DNA of 64,000 nt, taken from contig NC_092459.1 in NCBI RefSeq assembly GCF_047495875.1, positions 96,319,560 to 96,383,559 on the forward strand, read 5' to 3'. The DNA comes from Pithys albifrons albifrons. Taxonomy: Eukaryota; Chordata; Aves; Passeriformes; Thamnophilidae. The first letter of the stretch is position 1. Each line of letters begins with the position of its first letter. Positions 36,399-49,800 of this stretch are shown here, piece by piece. The position numbers and the translations under genes are program-made. The notes below the pieces were generated by a model. The model worked only from the letters and a program-made list of their open reading frames with translations. It was not told where the DNA came from and searched no databases.

Positions 36399-39300
36399 CT
36401 GTAAAAATGGTCCAGAAGAGAAGAAGATCATCAGTAGCATCACTCTACATTTCAAACAGATGGCTCACATTTCAAAGGGCACAAGAATTTGTCTTAAGAC
36501 ACTCAACCTAATTACACCTTATTGTAACTTCACAGACTTCTACAAGTGGTTACAGCACAAACTAATCTGATCTATTAGCAATGTTTATCAAGACAGACAA
36601 GTATGTTCTTAATAGAGTAAATTTAATGGAACACAGAAATACAAGATTACCTTCTATTACTGGAGTACAAACTGTACAGAAAAAGATTCAAGTATTACAA
36701 TATATTTTGGACTGTGCAAATAGAAAAGGTTTGCCTTTTTCTCTTATTACCCGAGACCCTCTCCAGCCCCAAAGGCAAGTGTACTTTTTGGGTAAGTAAC
36801 TTCCAGAAGCAATTAGTCAGTCATTGAAACCTGCAACTTCCGTCAGTGACAGCAACCAACATTCTTCCTGGTACATGTTGCTGTTAAACTGTTGCCACAA
36901 AAATGTTTTTGCACATGAACTTGCTGTTCAGTGAAACACAGAAACTTAGAATTGTATAAAATTAGCTTCTTTAAGTGCAAAAGTACCCTAATGATCTCCT
37001 CCAATTTTCAAACAGGAATAACCATTAAAATCAGTGAGAATAAAGAGTGCAAAATGATGGAAAATATAAAAGTATGCAAACTCCACCCAGATTTGTGCAA
37101 AGAATGATACTTTACCATAGACACATACTGTTTATTTTTATCTAAGTAGCATTTTCATTCATGTATTTAATATTTACTTTTTCATTCTGAGGAGTTGTGA
37201 AATCTATTTGGAATAATCAATTAAGTTATATGGAAAAGTGCAGAGAGGAAAAAAGAGTAGAAGAGCCTGGAAGATTTACATTACAGTGTTGCTATTCCCT
37301 AAGTAGGATAAACATAAAATGAGCAACATATCCACGTGAAGGCACAATGAAAATATTTTATCTCTATACAGGAGACTGATTTATTACTCTGAGAAGGCAG
37401 AACCGAAAAATGGAAAAAGGACTAGTTCATTAAGCCTCCTAATACAGGATACACTGTTATATTTTCCAATATATTTACTTTTCCCTTTCCATGGTAGGTA
37501 CATCTTATGACCTTGCATGCACCATCAGAATTTGAAGCCCAAACACCACTCTTTAGTGATTTTACACAAATCTGTTCCCTTCAGAGGGAGAAAGAGTTAT
37601 GGAGCTTGTTATAAATGGGATTCCACTGTGAGAAGATGCCAGGTATTTTCTGACTGCAGAGAAAGCTGTCAGAGTAAGTGTAGTTTTCCCCATCAGCATG
37701 GAAGTCACAGGATGGACCACTCACTCCATCCTCCTGCAATGGAAGCTGACTGGGATGTGACTTGCCCAGCAGTGTAGAAAGGATCCCTACTAGTTTATGA
37801 CATATTTCCATGAAATACTCACTTGATTCAGATTTCTGATACTTTATTGCTTTTTTGTGACAGACTCCATCATTCTGATCTGCTGTCTCTACAATTTTTG
37901 CCTTATTCCAAATTCGTGTGAGAGAAGTTGTGATACATGTTAGTCCTTCATATGGAAAGTGCAAGAGCCAACTGGAAACCATCACATCAAGCATGTTTTA
38001 TTACAAGGGGATATATTCATGCTTTATATGAACTATAGGAACTATGCCAACTGAGCAATTCTTCATCTCAATATTCTATTGATTATTAAACTGATTGATG
38101 AGGAATTCTGTTCTTATTTAAAGATGACAGATGGTAGTTTTAACTTATATTAGCAAACAACCTTTACACTTTATTTTTTTAAACAGTTTCTTCATGTCCT
38201 CTTCAATTTCACACAGAAAACAAGTGAGTGAGAAAAGTTAACACTACTTCTTCCCAACTCCTGTATTTCTACATGGTTTGAAAAGTTTCTTAACATCCAA
38301 ACATATGTAGCTGAGGACTTGAACTTTATGGCTTTCTAACCAGTGATGAATGAAGAAGCACTCTCACCCCCAGGTTCTGGGGTTTCTGTCCCTGCAACAG
38401 AAGAAATGGCCAAAGAACCTGTTTCATTTTTGTATGACATTCCTCATCAATGGCACTCCATAAATGATTGAGGAATATTGTATATTTTGACTCAGGATTC
38501 ACAAAATCTCAAATTCTTTTTATTTTTGCAATTAGTAAGATCTACAGGCAGCCCACCAGATTCCATGGTGAAGCTGGAAAATACAATAGAGATAAGAAGT
38601 AAGTGTAGGAAAGATGCTCCAAATATCTGTTCTTTCCCTATGGGGGGGAAAGCTCCATGTACTGGTGCATGCATTAGTATAGAACATAGGAAAATTTTTG
38701 AATGTACTCAGAAAACTCCATCACTCAGGAAATTGAATAGCCATGAGCACTGTTTCTAGGTAAATCTTATTTAGTGTTTCCCTAATTAGAATCAATAGAA
38801 CCCAATTTTCATTCCTGTGCCTTTGTTATGCACAAACTATCAGTCAGGGTCCAGAAAATCTCCCAGGCTACTTCCACACAAAACTGATTCAACTGTTTCA
38901 AGTCTGGACATTTATCTGTCAAGATTTGAAAATTAAGTTTTATAAATGTTTGTTACAAAAATGTTCATAATTGGACAAGCTATGGAAAATCAAGGGAGGC
39001 ACTTAGTTAATGAGTAATGATTTATGAGGAGGTTAGTTTATCTCAGACAAGTGGAGCTTACAGAAATCCGTGTAGTTATCATTTTAAGGGAAATGCAATG
39101 CACCACTTTGCAGTAATTGTGGGTTTACACAGAGATTCTTGCATTTTGGTACAACTGCATTAACCTCTGTTCATACCTTAAGGGCTTGGGGCTTTTGGGT
39201 TGGATTTTTCTTTTGTCTGTTTGGTCTTGGCTTTTTTGGTTAGGCTATCAATATTTCTACTCGATGACAATATCAAGTAAATGAAACACTGAAAATCCGT

Positions 39301-40715
39301 GGACCCAGGAAAACTAAACCTCTAATGAAATTAAGCATTAGAGTTTATTAAATTTTATTGTATTATCAGAAAGTTTTTATTATAATGTGCAAAATCTGCT
39401 TAGTGCAGCCCTAGATTGTATTTACAGAACAGTGGGACAGCTTATGGAGGCTGAGTAGAAGATGCCAGATTGGACAATTGAAGGAATATAATCAGCATAA
39501 TGTTTTTTGGAAAGGCAAAAGGAAACTATGCCATATGTTCACTTAAGCCTTAATTTTATGTAAAACTGGCTGTCTTTTCTTTGACACAGCTAAAATGCCC
39601 TTTCACTTACAGCTCAAAGACTGTTTATTTGCTCTCCAGATCCCCATATGCTCAAACGTATTGTACACAGCACTGTCCCCTACTGGGGAACAGCATCGGA
39701 AACGAATTCCATTTTCCATACAGCCAGGTATTTTCAACAGGCTAAAACTGACATGTGTGTTGTCAGAGGCTTAGGGGGCAGAGGCAAATGGGAGACAAGG
39801 AACAATTTGCCCTCCTTATTTCTCTGGCTTATTTATCCATTTTAGGAGCAAATTAACCTTCCCAGCAGGGGCAACTGGACATGTGTATTCTCGTTTGAAT
39901 TTGGAGGAGTTTACAATACTTAATACAGCCTGTATGTCTTTTCAGGGTAATACACCAGCCTCTAGCACTACAGCTATAATGCTATTAAATTTACTTCATG
40001 GAATTAGTACAGTCACTGCTTGAGTTTATATAAGCTGCAAAGCAAAACCCCTAACTATTTTTAGTTAATCGCAAAGAGGATGGAACTTGTATTTTAGCAA
40101 TGAGATGATCATCTCTCTGTCTCCCTCTTAATTTCATCCTGGCAAGATACAATCAAGGACGTTATTAAAACATAACAAAACAAAGCAAAAAAATCCAAGA
40201 GGGTACTAGAGCCCAAACTACCAATCTCTGCTTTGTTATTAGTGTGGCATATTGCTGTTTTAATCTAATGCTATGTAGTGTATTAATCTATAGGTATAAA
40301 TTAATGAGGCTCTTAATGTATTTTCATTGGGAGGTTGAGCAGTCAAACTCATTTAGTTAGTGAAAACTACAAAAATCACTTTCTTGTGAAATCTTAAAGT
40401 AGCAGCTTCAATGAGCTAATGATCACAGTATGAACCATTTTATGTACCACTGAAAATAAAGATAACCTGTAAATGTAAAATTTGCACTGCATAAACCATG
40501 CTTTTATACACTTCCACCTGCAAAAACACTCTGTTCAACTCCACTTGAGAAAGATGAGCATACTTAAAACAAAACCTGTTAACAGCTAAATTGATATAGT
40601 CTTCATGGTAATATCCTCTGACCAAACTCTTGTTCCAGTCAGAAGGAGCTCGGCAAACAGGGCTAGGAGTCAATTCCATGAACTCAAAGAGAAATGTCGT
40701 GTATCTGGTACTCAC
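36399..40715 (-). other. ESRRG: ESRRG 4.3-kb intron between hinge and helix 1-3 exons
   Basis: A complete intron from GTGAGT at 40,715 to TTTTTACAG at 36,399. It is AT-rich with no repeats of note. The minus-strand open frame at 37,581-37,994 (137 codons) has no recognisable similarity and no splice context that would insert it usefully. Nothing else to report. Confidence 0.93.
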
Positions 40716-40826
40716 ATGGCTTTTTTGCTGGCTGAACTAGCTGTGGGTTCAGGTACGGGCTATTCTCTGCATCTATTCTGCGCTTGTACTTCTGGCGACC
40801 TCCACGTACTCTGTCTAGGCGGACAC
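40716..40826 (-). CDS. ESRRG: ESRRG coding exon: DNA-binding-domain C-terminal extension and hinge
   Basis: This is an internal exon of estrogen-related receptor gamma. It encodes 36 full codons plus split Gly and Tyr codons at its ends (human numbering about 197-234). It starts with [16 protein letters not shown], the basic extension just after the second zinc finger. In this receptor family that segment contacts the minor groove next to the AAGGTCA half-site and overlaps a nuclear-localisation signal. The hinge [19 protein letters not shown] follows. The 3' splice site is TTTTTCCAAACCCAG|GT. The 5' splice site is CCAT|GTGAGT, close to the consensus. Length 111 nt, phase 1 at both ends. Of the three exons here it has the strongest donor. 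The preceding zinc-finger exon was not found in the 23 kb to its right. Confidence 0.96.
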
Positions 40827-43800
40827 CTGGGTTTGGAAAAATAAGCAAACATGTCATTAAGTATATTATGAAGATGCCTTTCAGGTAACAATCTTCTATT
40901 TCCTGCCTTCCACCATTTATATTAAAAGCATGTTTATTTCAAAAGATTAATTTTAGAAAGCAAGGGAAATCAGCACTACAAGCATTTGCAAGCTGTTCAG
41001 ATTTTCACACATGCAAGACTAAGTATAAATATAATTTCCTGTTTGTTTAAAACCATTCATTCATTTTTACATATTATTAAAAACAGCTAATAAGTTTAGT
41101 TTCCTTTTGAAAGACTGATCTTCAGTCATCTTTGCCAGAAGCAGAAGTTCAAAGCTGTAATAAACACCATGGATACAGAAGCCTAACATTATGAGTAGAG
41201 AAGTACAGGGAATTAGAACTTTAGAAACAATGAGTGTTGTATAAAGTTTAGATAGTCAAACCAATCCTTTTCATTAAGATGGATTAACACGGCCAGAGGG
41301 TACAAACTAAGTAACCTTAGTAAAATAAGAATACATATGTGGCTTAAAGACTTGAAATGGTTCTTGAGGGTTTGAAAGAAATTGTACCACAGTACACTTA
41401 GATGTCATCAATGATGAATTAACATTTGTGTTCTACCTCCACACTGTGCATTACTTCAATAAAGCATTCTGCTACCTGTTTTGTATAGGAGTTTACCTTC
41501 CTGAAACAAGATATAGCTGCTCTCACTGACAAAATGAAAAAGGGAGGAAGGGTGGAAAGATAGTAGGTCCTATAAAACAATTAAATATTTTCATTTATTT
41601 CTAAGTCACCCAGGCAGATTTCCAGACAACTGGCATGAATGTCACTATAACCAAGTAGAAACATAACAATGAAATTGAGAAACTTGGCAGACATGCTGGG
41701 CAACAGGACAGGTAATACCAAATGCAAAATTCATCCCTTATGACCCAGACTTAACTATACAACAATGCATGGACACATTATGTATCAATGATCCCTGGGA
41801 GAGATGTAATAAAGTGCAACTTACTTTCTCACTCTTCATTTCGTTGTCTACTTTAGCTCTCCTCCCTCCTATTTATATTTTCTACTGCCATTATGGTGCC
41901 CTACTCTACTACTTCCCATCTCTCTGATCTCTCCCTTGCACAAAATACCTCCAGAACTGGCTTCTGGACAGCAGGGGAAGCCACCACCAAAGAAGTTACA
42001 ATTTGAACTGTTGGCACCTACCAAGGTTACTAACACAGGAGATACTTTTCTCAAGGACAAACCAACATCTGCGACTATCATGCAGTGAACTCCATACAAC
42101 AGTGCTCACTAGGTTTTGCTCACCAAGAAAATGGGTAACGATCACCTCTACTTAACAGTGAAATTGCATTTAGTTTACTGCAAAAGATTGTGTTCCTCAC
42201 TCCCGCGAACTCAAAAAGCACATTTCTCATTGTATGTTACCCATAACATTTTTGTGAATCACGTTATTTAAATAATAAAACAAACCATCCACATATCTGC
42301 ATATAACTATGAATGAAAACTTCCTTATGATAGCTACCTGTAACACTTGTGACTGATTTGTGCTCTAAGCTATTTGATAAAATTTATGGGGATCCAATAA
42401 ACAGAACATGGTTAGTTTTCTTTAGTGATATTTAGAAATGCACAAACTACAAGACTACTTTAAAAACTCATAGCTCAGATCTTTTCAGAACTAATGATAA
42501 CTCTCTGTTCTTCACTCTTGAATCAGAAGTTTGAGGTACACCTGAAGCAAATGACATCCAGGACAATAAACTGCAATAAAAACAAATAGCAAAAGACCAA
42601 GGCTTAATAGTTGAATGTTCAGGAATAGGCAGAGAATTAGAACAAGCCACACGCAATATTGGTGGGATTATGAAAAAGACTGCCCAGCATTTGAAGAAAA
42701 ATAGACAGAAAATGATTTCTGCATAATTCAGATGCCATCCTTCTTTCTGCTTGGGAGCAGATTTCATTGTGATAAAAGATGGATAGCATCAGACAGAAGT
42801 ATGTTTAATCAAAAAGTAATGGAACTGAAGCTTAAATTAAAATAATATAAATCTAACAAGATGAACAATTTTTTTACCTCCTTTGCATTTGATGAGATAC
42901 ACATTCAAGCCATTCACATACACAACAGAAGGAAATGGATAAATACCTCAATATCAAAATAATATTTAGATCCATGCCCTTATGAAATATGCATGGTTAT
43001 ATACATAAATAAACTGTCTTTAAAAAAATATTTTAAGTAACTGGGGAGCAATGGTATTGCACATTTTAAAATTACCCAAATCTACAATAGTGCTAATTCC
43101 AATTCTAAAGTGAAAATATTTTTGATAACATAACACCAACAGACTATAAATCAGAGGCTTACGATCTTTTCCTTAAAACTGATACAGACTTTACCATTAT
43201 TCTGACTCCTAAGATTTCCTTGCTCCTACTACTGTATGAAAGTAGCTACTTTAGAATCAATTTCTGATTGAATCTAACACACTCTAAGTGGTATTTTACT
43301 TCCAAAGGGTCCTTACAGAAGTAAACACAATGCAAGACACTGCTTAAGAAACTATACCTGTTTTACATTACATAAAAACTTTGGAGTTTGGCAGGTAGCA
43401 ACCTGAGTATATGCAAGCATTCCCCCCCGTCTATCTTCTATACCTTGTGTGAGAGAATTCATTACATAAAGATACATTTATCTGCTCAAGACAGTAACAA
43501 TGGATGCATCCTTTGTCAGAAAAACAAAGGGAAGAAAGAGAAACAATCTTGTCCACAAAAATATTCATTTGGAGTAGGAAGAGCTTTACATTTTGATCAC
43601 AGACATAACTGGTGTAATTGCACAGTCTGTAGTCAGACTACTAAGAGGATGTTGTGGCATTTAGCTAATGTAGTAGGCAGAAGTTAAGAAGACCTCTGCT
43701 TCAGCTTTGCTGTACATGTGGCCTGCCAGTCTTCAGCAACTCAGTTCGCTCATCCCATCAGTCCTCAACCATGAAGCGAAAAGAAAGATACACACTGCAC

Positions 43801-46800
43801 CCAAGTAAACTCCTGTAACGCCACCGAGTGAACTGCACTGTCTGGATTATGATTGCAGCTCTTCAGGGTCAAAACATCCATTAATGTCACTGAACACGGC
43901 TCCACCAGAGACACGGAAGTTGTCTCTTCACATTCACTAATGCTCATTTTAAAATCCTTCAACAGAGAAACAAAACCAAGAGCCCTAATGAGAAAAACAG
44001 GGTGACCACAGGACACAAATAGGCAGAACAGGCTTGCCACCAGTGAGATCAATTACTTTCAACATTCACGTGCAACACATTCACTTTACATCTCTGTACA
44101 AGCCCAGCTCATGAACTCATCTGTTCAGCAGCGATGGGTAGTTACAGATTTAGACATGAGTTACAAATCTCAGAAGATAAGGGTTAGACTAGAACTGTAC
44201 TATATGGAGAGATGGAACCTATGTAAATCAGGGCAATAGCTACTTTTTAAAAAGAAAGCAATTACACAATATTCCAATATAAGAATTTCTCCAGCTGGTC
44301 TTGAGAGAAAAAAATACAAGGTTTTACAAAAAGGGATTATTACCTCTTGGTTCCTTACATAATCTTTTACAACAAAGTTCTACTGGGCACTAAGTGTACT
44401 GTGGATGTGTCCACACAGTCTTAAACAAAAATAAATGAAGACTAGAGCTCATGACCAGATGAATCATCTACCTGGTACTTCAATCTAAACAAACTTAACA
44501 CAGGTAAAACTGAAGTCTTTTTCACTGTATTTCCTCACCTGTTTCTTCCTCACCAATAAATGCAAATTATTACTTCTATTCTGTAATCTTTTTCTCACAT
44601 TGCCTTAAAGACCTCATGTGGGACAAGGGACAGTGACAATGCTACAGAACCAAAAAGATTGCCCTTACTCCAATATAGTATTGATTTTGCAAGTCAGATC
44701 CTCAGTATGATAATCCTAATGAACCATGTAATCTCATTTTCCATACAGATCCAAGCCATGTCAAAAGTATACTCTTTGCTTCCTTATCACCTATCTCTAT
44801 TCTTTCTCCCATCCCACTCTTCTTACCTTGGATCCAAGTTTCCACCGTTCATTTGTTCACTGGACCCACAAACATTCTTTTCCTTCCCTTCTCAGGCTAA
44901 ACTGGAAGGCATTAAACCAGTCCTTCAAATCAAAACCTACCAACACCAGGACTTCCTGTAAGAAATTGTTCACTACCTTTAAAAATGGGGAACTTTATAA
45001 AAGTAAATCTAATTCACTTAAATATGAGCTACTACTTCAATGAAACAAAAATCCCTCTCCACCTTTCAGTACCTCAGTAAAGAACAGGTTTGAGACCTGC
45101 AATTTTAACTTTCTTGAGAAAATTGAAATTCTGCTCTCTTGCTGTTCATCCTACATAAGAGATTTATGACAAGCTGGTGTGTTCTCCATCAATGCCATTC
45201 TGGCAAGCTCCACCTCTAACACAGATTTTGATATGTATGAAATACATTCCTATCTCATTTTTTGATATATTTAACTGGCTAACAACCCATTTTCTATAGA
45301 TGTCTGCAAGATTCCCAGCATTGCCTTTAATTCTACAGTGAGACTGGTAAGAATGAATACCCACATAGCTGCATCTTGTCAAGCTTCAGAGGAACATCAT
45401 TAGCAAAAAACCCAGATTAACAGCAAAAAGCACAAAACCAATTTTTGCTAGCAGGTTCAGGTGTGGTTCTCCTTTGGGAGAGCATCTTGATAGAGTGTTC
45501 CAGTTCACTTGAACAGACTGTGATTATTCCTAAGATTGCTGAGTAAGCCTGAGTGAATATTATAAACTTTGAGTTTTGCTTTTATTCACACAGAATAGAA
45601 AAACCAGTGATTTTTCCACTAGGAACACAGACAGAATGTATTTAGATTTCAGAAGGCACAGTCACCAAGATACTCTGTAGACACTTTGATAACCTCTATA
45701 GTTTGGGATTAGAGGCCAGTGCATTAACCCTACAGGCTGAAAGATTTGTAGTGGAAAAATACTTCCACTTTAAACCATGAAAGAACTCTTTCAATAGAAA
45801 CATGCAGAAAAGTAACGCAGCATGAAGAAATAGGATAATGTCACTTACCTTTTTTTCCCAGATCTGCATATTTTTTTTGTGCTGAATTACAAGGATGCCA
45901 GAGAGCTTTTGGAAACTGTTTACCAATTATTTGGATACCATATGCAGGTAAAAATTCAGCCAGAGACATAAAATATGTGTCTACTAGGCAGGCAAGAGTC
46001 TGAAGAGTCCAAAATTATAAAAGAAGATAAAAGCTGTGATTCACATTAAAGCTTTCCTGATCTACAGCTGAATTAACAATTAGCAGGGGAAGGCTTTAGT
46101 GTTTTGTCTTCTGATAGCTATCTGCACAATTAAACACATTACTTAATGTAACACAGGAAGTCTAAAAATCATCCTCCTACTTTACATTCAGTCAGGACCA
46201 AAAAGTATTTGTTAATATAGGATAAAATTGGCTGTCCCCTAGAGGTGCCTATAAAACAATTTAGTTCATGAATCAACCTACATAACTGACTGAAAGACAA
46301 AACAGTGTTTATTACTTTAATATCTAACTTGCTCTGCAACTAAAAATTGTTTATCTGTTCCTCTGACAACGATTTGCAAAAATCGGTTTATTATTAAACC
46401 TCCCCCAAATAATCCAGCTAGTTAAAGTACTTAGTGAATTGTTCCATGTTGAAAATTCAAAAGAGAAAAATATTGCTTTTGTAAAACAAGTGCTTCAAAC
46501 CCATCTATATGCTTAATAGTTTACAAAGTTTCTAGGCAACCAAATGTAAGCAACTTTGGAAATTTCATTTTTGTCCTGGGAGGCAGAGATGAGAAGGCTG
46601 GACTCCTGCAAAGGAACTGATAAATCATCTCTGAGGTTACAGCCCAAAGTTTTGGGGTTTTCAGTTTTACAAAAGAACTGATAAATGTATTACTGACACA
46701 GCTCAGTACTCAACCACTCTTGAAAGGAACATTAACTTCGCATGAACTAAACATCTACATGTTGAAATTTTGTGCACTGTCATTTATGCTTTAAAATCCC

Positions 46801-49800
46801 CTTAGTTTTCCTATGTAAAAGAGATTTTGTGTAAATAAATTCTATTATTTCTTAGCCCAACTGATTTCCATTGAAGAACAGTGCATAAACAAAAATGTTC
46901 ATGTGAAAAAAATGTGGAATAAAATGTTTAAGAATCCTACTGTTGCTTTATGTTTTTTAATGGCTCCATATCCTACTCTGTGACACTCACAAATACAAAT
47001 TAGGTCACAGGCAACAGGTGACAAGTTTTAATTGAATGTCTTCTGTCTGCAATTCTGACAAAAGGTGAATGGAAATAAATGAGTCTGGCAAGACAGCCCT
47101 GAGCCTTACAATACCCAATACCTCATTATTTTTAAACAGCTATCTATAAACTGATGCTGACAAGCCTTGAACCTTTTATTTCTGTTCAAGAAAAGGTGAA
47201 TGTGCAAAAAGAAAGAAGAAAATAAAAAAAGAAAAGAAAAACATGACAGCCACTCTGTTGCATTAAACATGCAACATCCATTATCCCATTATTAGCTCTC
47301 AAATATTACAAAAGAATAACTTTTATACTTCAGATAAGAACGTAGGAAAAAAACAGTTTCTTTTTCGAAAGCGATACACTCTGCACTCAGTAACTAGTGC
47401 CTAAATTTGATCTTTTCGGAGTGTTACACTACAAGATTTTCATTGGAGTTAGGCTAGACTCACAGTGATTTTAAAGAGACTGAAATTAGGCCAGTGAATG
47501 CAGGTTATAAAGCTTCTACTTTTCCTTCACTTTTCCAAAGTGAGGAAGAGCCTGTGTTGCAGAAAAACGTGCATATTTGTAAACTGTGAAGGAAAAGCAA
47601 TGCAGAACTACGACTGTGTATGTATAAAGCCCTGATGTTTCTGAAACTAAGCGGTTACCATTGCATAATACTTCTCTCCCCACCACCAGGATTACTAATA
47701 TACTAATTACCAGGAAGCTCTGTAAAATACTGCAACAGCTTTTATGAATAACAGAGAAAACGCTGTTGCTAATTGCACCATTAAATTTCATGTCAATGTG
47801 CTTATATATCATAACCATACTATATGATAGTATATGCCTTATTTTCTTAATTATGCATACAACATCCTGGGACAAGGTATAAGAATAAATAAAGGCAATC
47901 TATCACTAACTAAATACCCCAGTTCTTACCTTAATTTATTTAAATATAATTACAGAAGATGCTATCCTGTTTCAGAGTTCAAATTACAACCAATTTAATG
48001 AAGTGGAGCTTGCTGGGCTGTAAAGTCATTACTGCATCAATACCCTTGTAACCATTACTTTAAGGTGACAAGCACAGACCAGGAAAGTCATCTTGGCTGA
48101 TGATCCAAGGAGAGGACACGGAATGACAATAGACAGAAAGGTCAAAAAGTAAGTTTGAGCAAGGCCATACCAATGCCTGAAGGTCAAAAGCAGGCCTTTA
48201 TTCTAGATCACTTCACTAGAGCTTATAAAGAATTCAGGAGCTATGCTGGTGACAACTCTAATAGAAAAGAAGTCTAACTGAAGTTCTGGACCATTTGCTG
48301 GCAACTCTCAAGAGAGAAGGGAAGATTGAAATGAAATGCATTATAATAATCGGACTGTGAAGTACCAGCAGCATGAACAAGATCTCAATACCCTTTTCAG
48401 ATACAATAATGTGCAGTTCCACAATATTTCAGTTAGTGGCTTGGATGATGTGGGATTCTGGAATTAATCTTTGATCCAGAAGTCACAGAAAAGTTCTTAA
48501 TAGTGTGAGTTGAAACAGTTATACAAAATCATATCAGTTCTACTGGGACCAAGAAATAAGCTTTTTGAAATTAGGATTTCTATATAGAGGAAGTGATTTC
48601 ATTTTGCTCGAACAGAATTAGAGTAAACTAAAGATGGCTCTCATTATACTAGAGCTTTAAAACAGATGCAAAGTTCACAGTAATATTAAGGCTTTTACCC
48701 TAACAAACATGATCCCTAAGGTTGAAGTTTTTTTCTTTTCTGTCTTCCCCTTCTCTATTTTTTTCTCCTTTGGCACAAAATCTTTTGCATCTTCCTCAAG
48801 GAGAAGCCCTTCTGTGATGAAATGCACAAGAGTAAGAAGAGCAAAATTTAGTTTCCAAACTGCACTCATCTGTCAAATTAAACGAGACTTAACTTTATGT
48901 TTAGTGTGGGTTTATATTGGCAGTTGAGTCTAAATTGGCCTTAGTGCAAATATATGAGCTCTTGTAGAATTTTGGACTTCTCCAAGGCTTATTCATGAAA
49001 ACATCCTTTTGACATTGTCTTTTCTCTTAGCAGTCTCTTAACTCTAATCTCTGCAATCTTTCTCCTATTTATGGATTGAGGAATTACGATTTATATTTTT
49101 GTTGGTAAACACTATGCAATTCTTACCTGTTTTTTCTTATTTGCTTGGTTGGTTGGGTTTTTAAATTAGTATTCTTCTAAAGAGTAACATAAAGATTTGT
49201 GGAATCGCATCAATTGCACACTTTATCCTTCAAACTTCCGCAAAAGGTATTGCAGAATTCTGAACTTCTTCCCTCTGTCCTCTGCCTGCTGTTTTGTGGC
49301 ACTGCAGAATCCAGGCCAGCTGCAACAATGGCAAAACTGCCCAAGAAGTTTACACCACGTCTCACCCTCTGTGGCTACAGCTAACACATTTTTATGAACA
49401 TTGTATCTTACCATGATTTAGAGTGTGAGGATACTTTATCAATTTTACTTACACAGAGGACTGCAATGGAAACTAGCATAGGTACTTCTAAATCTATTCA
49501 CTGACTTTATACGAAAGTATGGGCTTGACTTGCAAAATGTGATAGATGTTCTTACTCCTTGGCTTTATTTCTGCAGGCAAAATATGTGCATTTTGTCCTG
49601 TCTTTTGTTGTTCTGTTTGTAAATATTTTTTCAGGATTAGATACAAGTTACACAGCAGGGTTTCATTTGGAGTTTCAGAGTAATCTTGCAGTTCAATGAC
49701 ACGGTAATTCTAAATCCAAGATAAAAAAGATCTTACATTACTACTTTCAGGTATCTTTGGCAAATGACATGGCTTTTCTGTACTTTGCTCTTCCTGTCCA

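Noticed and set aside
36244..36570. 108-codon + strand open frame over the 162-nt exon
   Set aside because: Antisense shadow of the ESRRG exon; the minus-strand reading is unmistakably receptor helix 1-3.
36945..37015. Possible CR1 3' end in reverse orientation (AGAATTGTATAAAATTAG ... AATGATCTCCTCCAA)
   Set aside because: Shares only scattered words with the CR1 tail, lacks the 8-bp terminal repeats and the conserved TTGGAAGGGACC-type core.
37581..37994. 137-codon open frame on the minus strand within the 4.3-kb intron
   Set aside because: No recognisable similarity; the flanking ESRRG exons join in phase without it.
40605..40844. + strand open frame over the 111-nt exon
   Set aside because: Antisense shadow of the ESRRG exon.
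10496..48186. ERR response half-sites TNAAGGTCA at 10,496, 22,222, 31,448 (minus strand) and 48,178, suggesting autoregulation
   Set aside because: Eight fixed bases on two strands of 64 kb give about two matches by chance, so four is not a meaningful excess without conservation or occupancy data.
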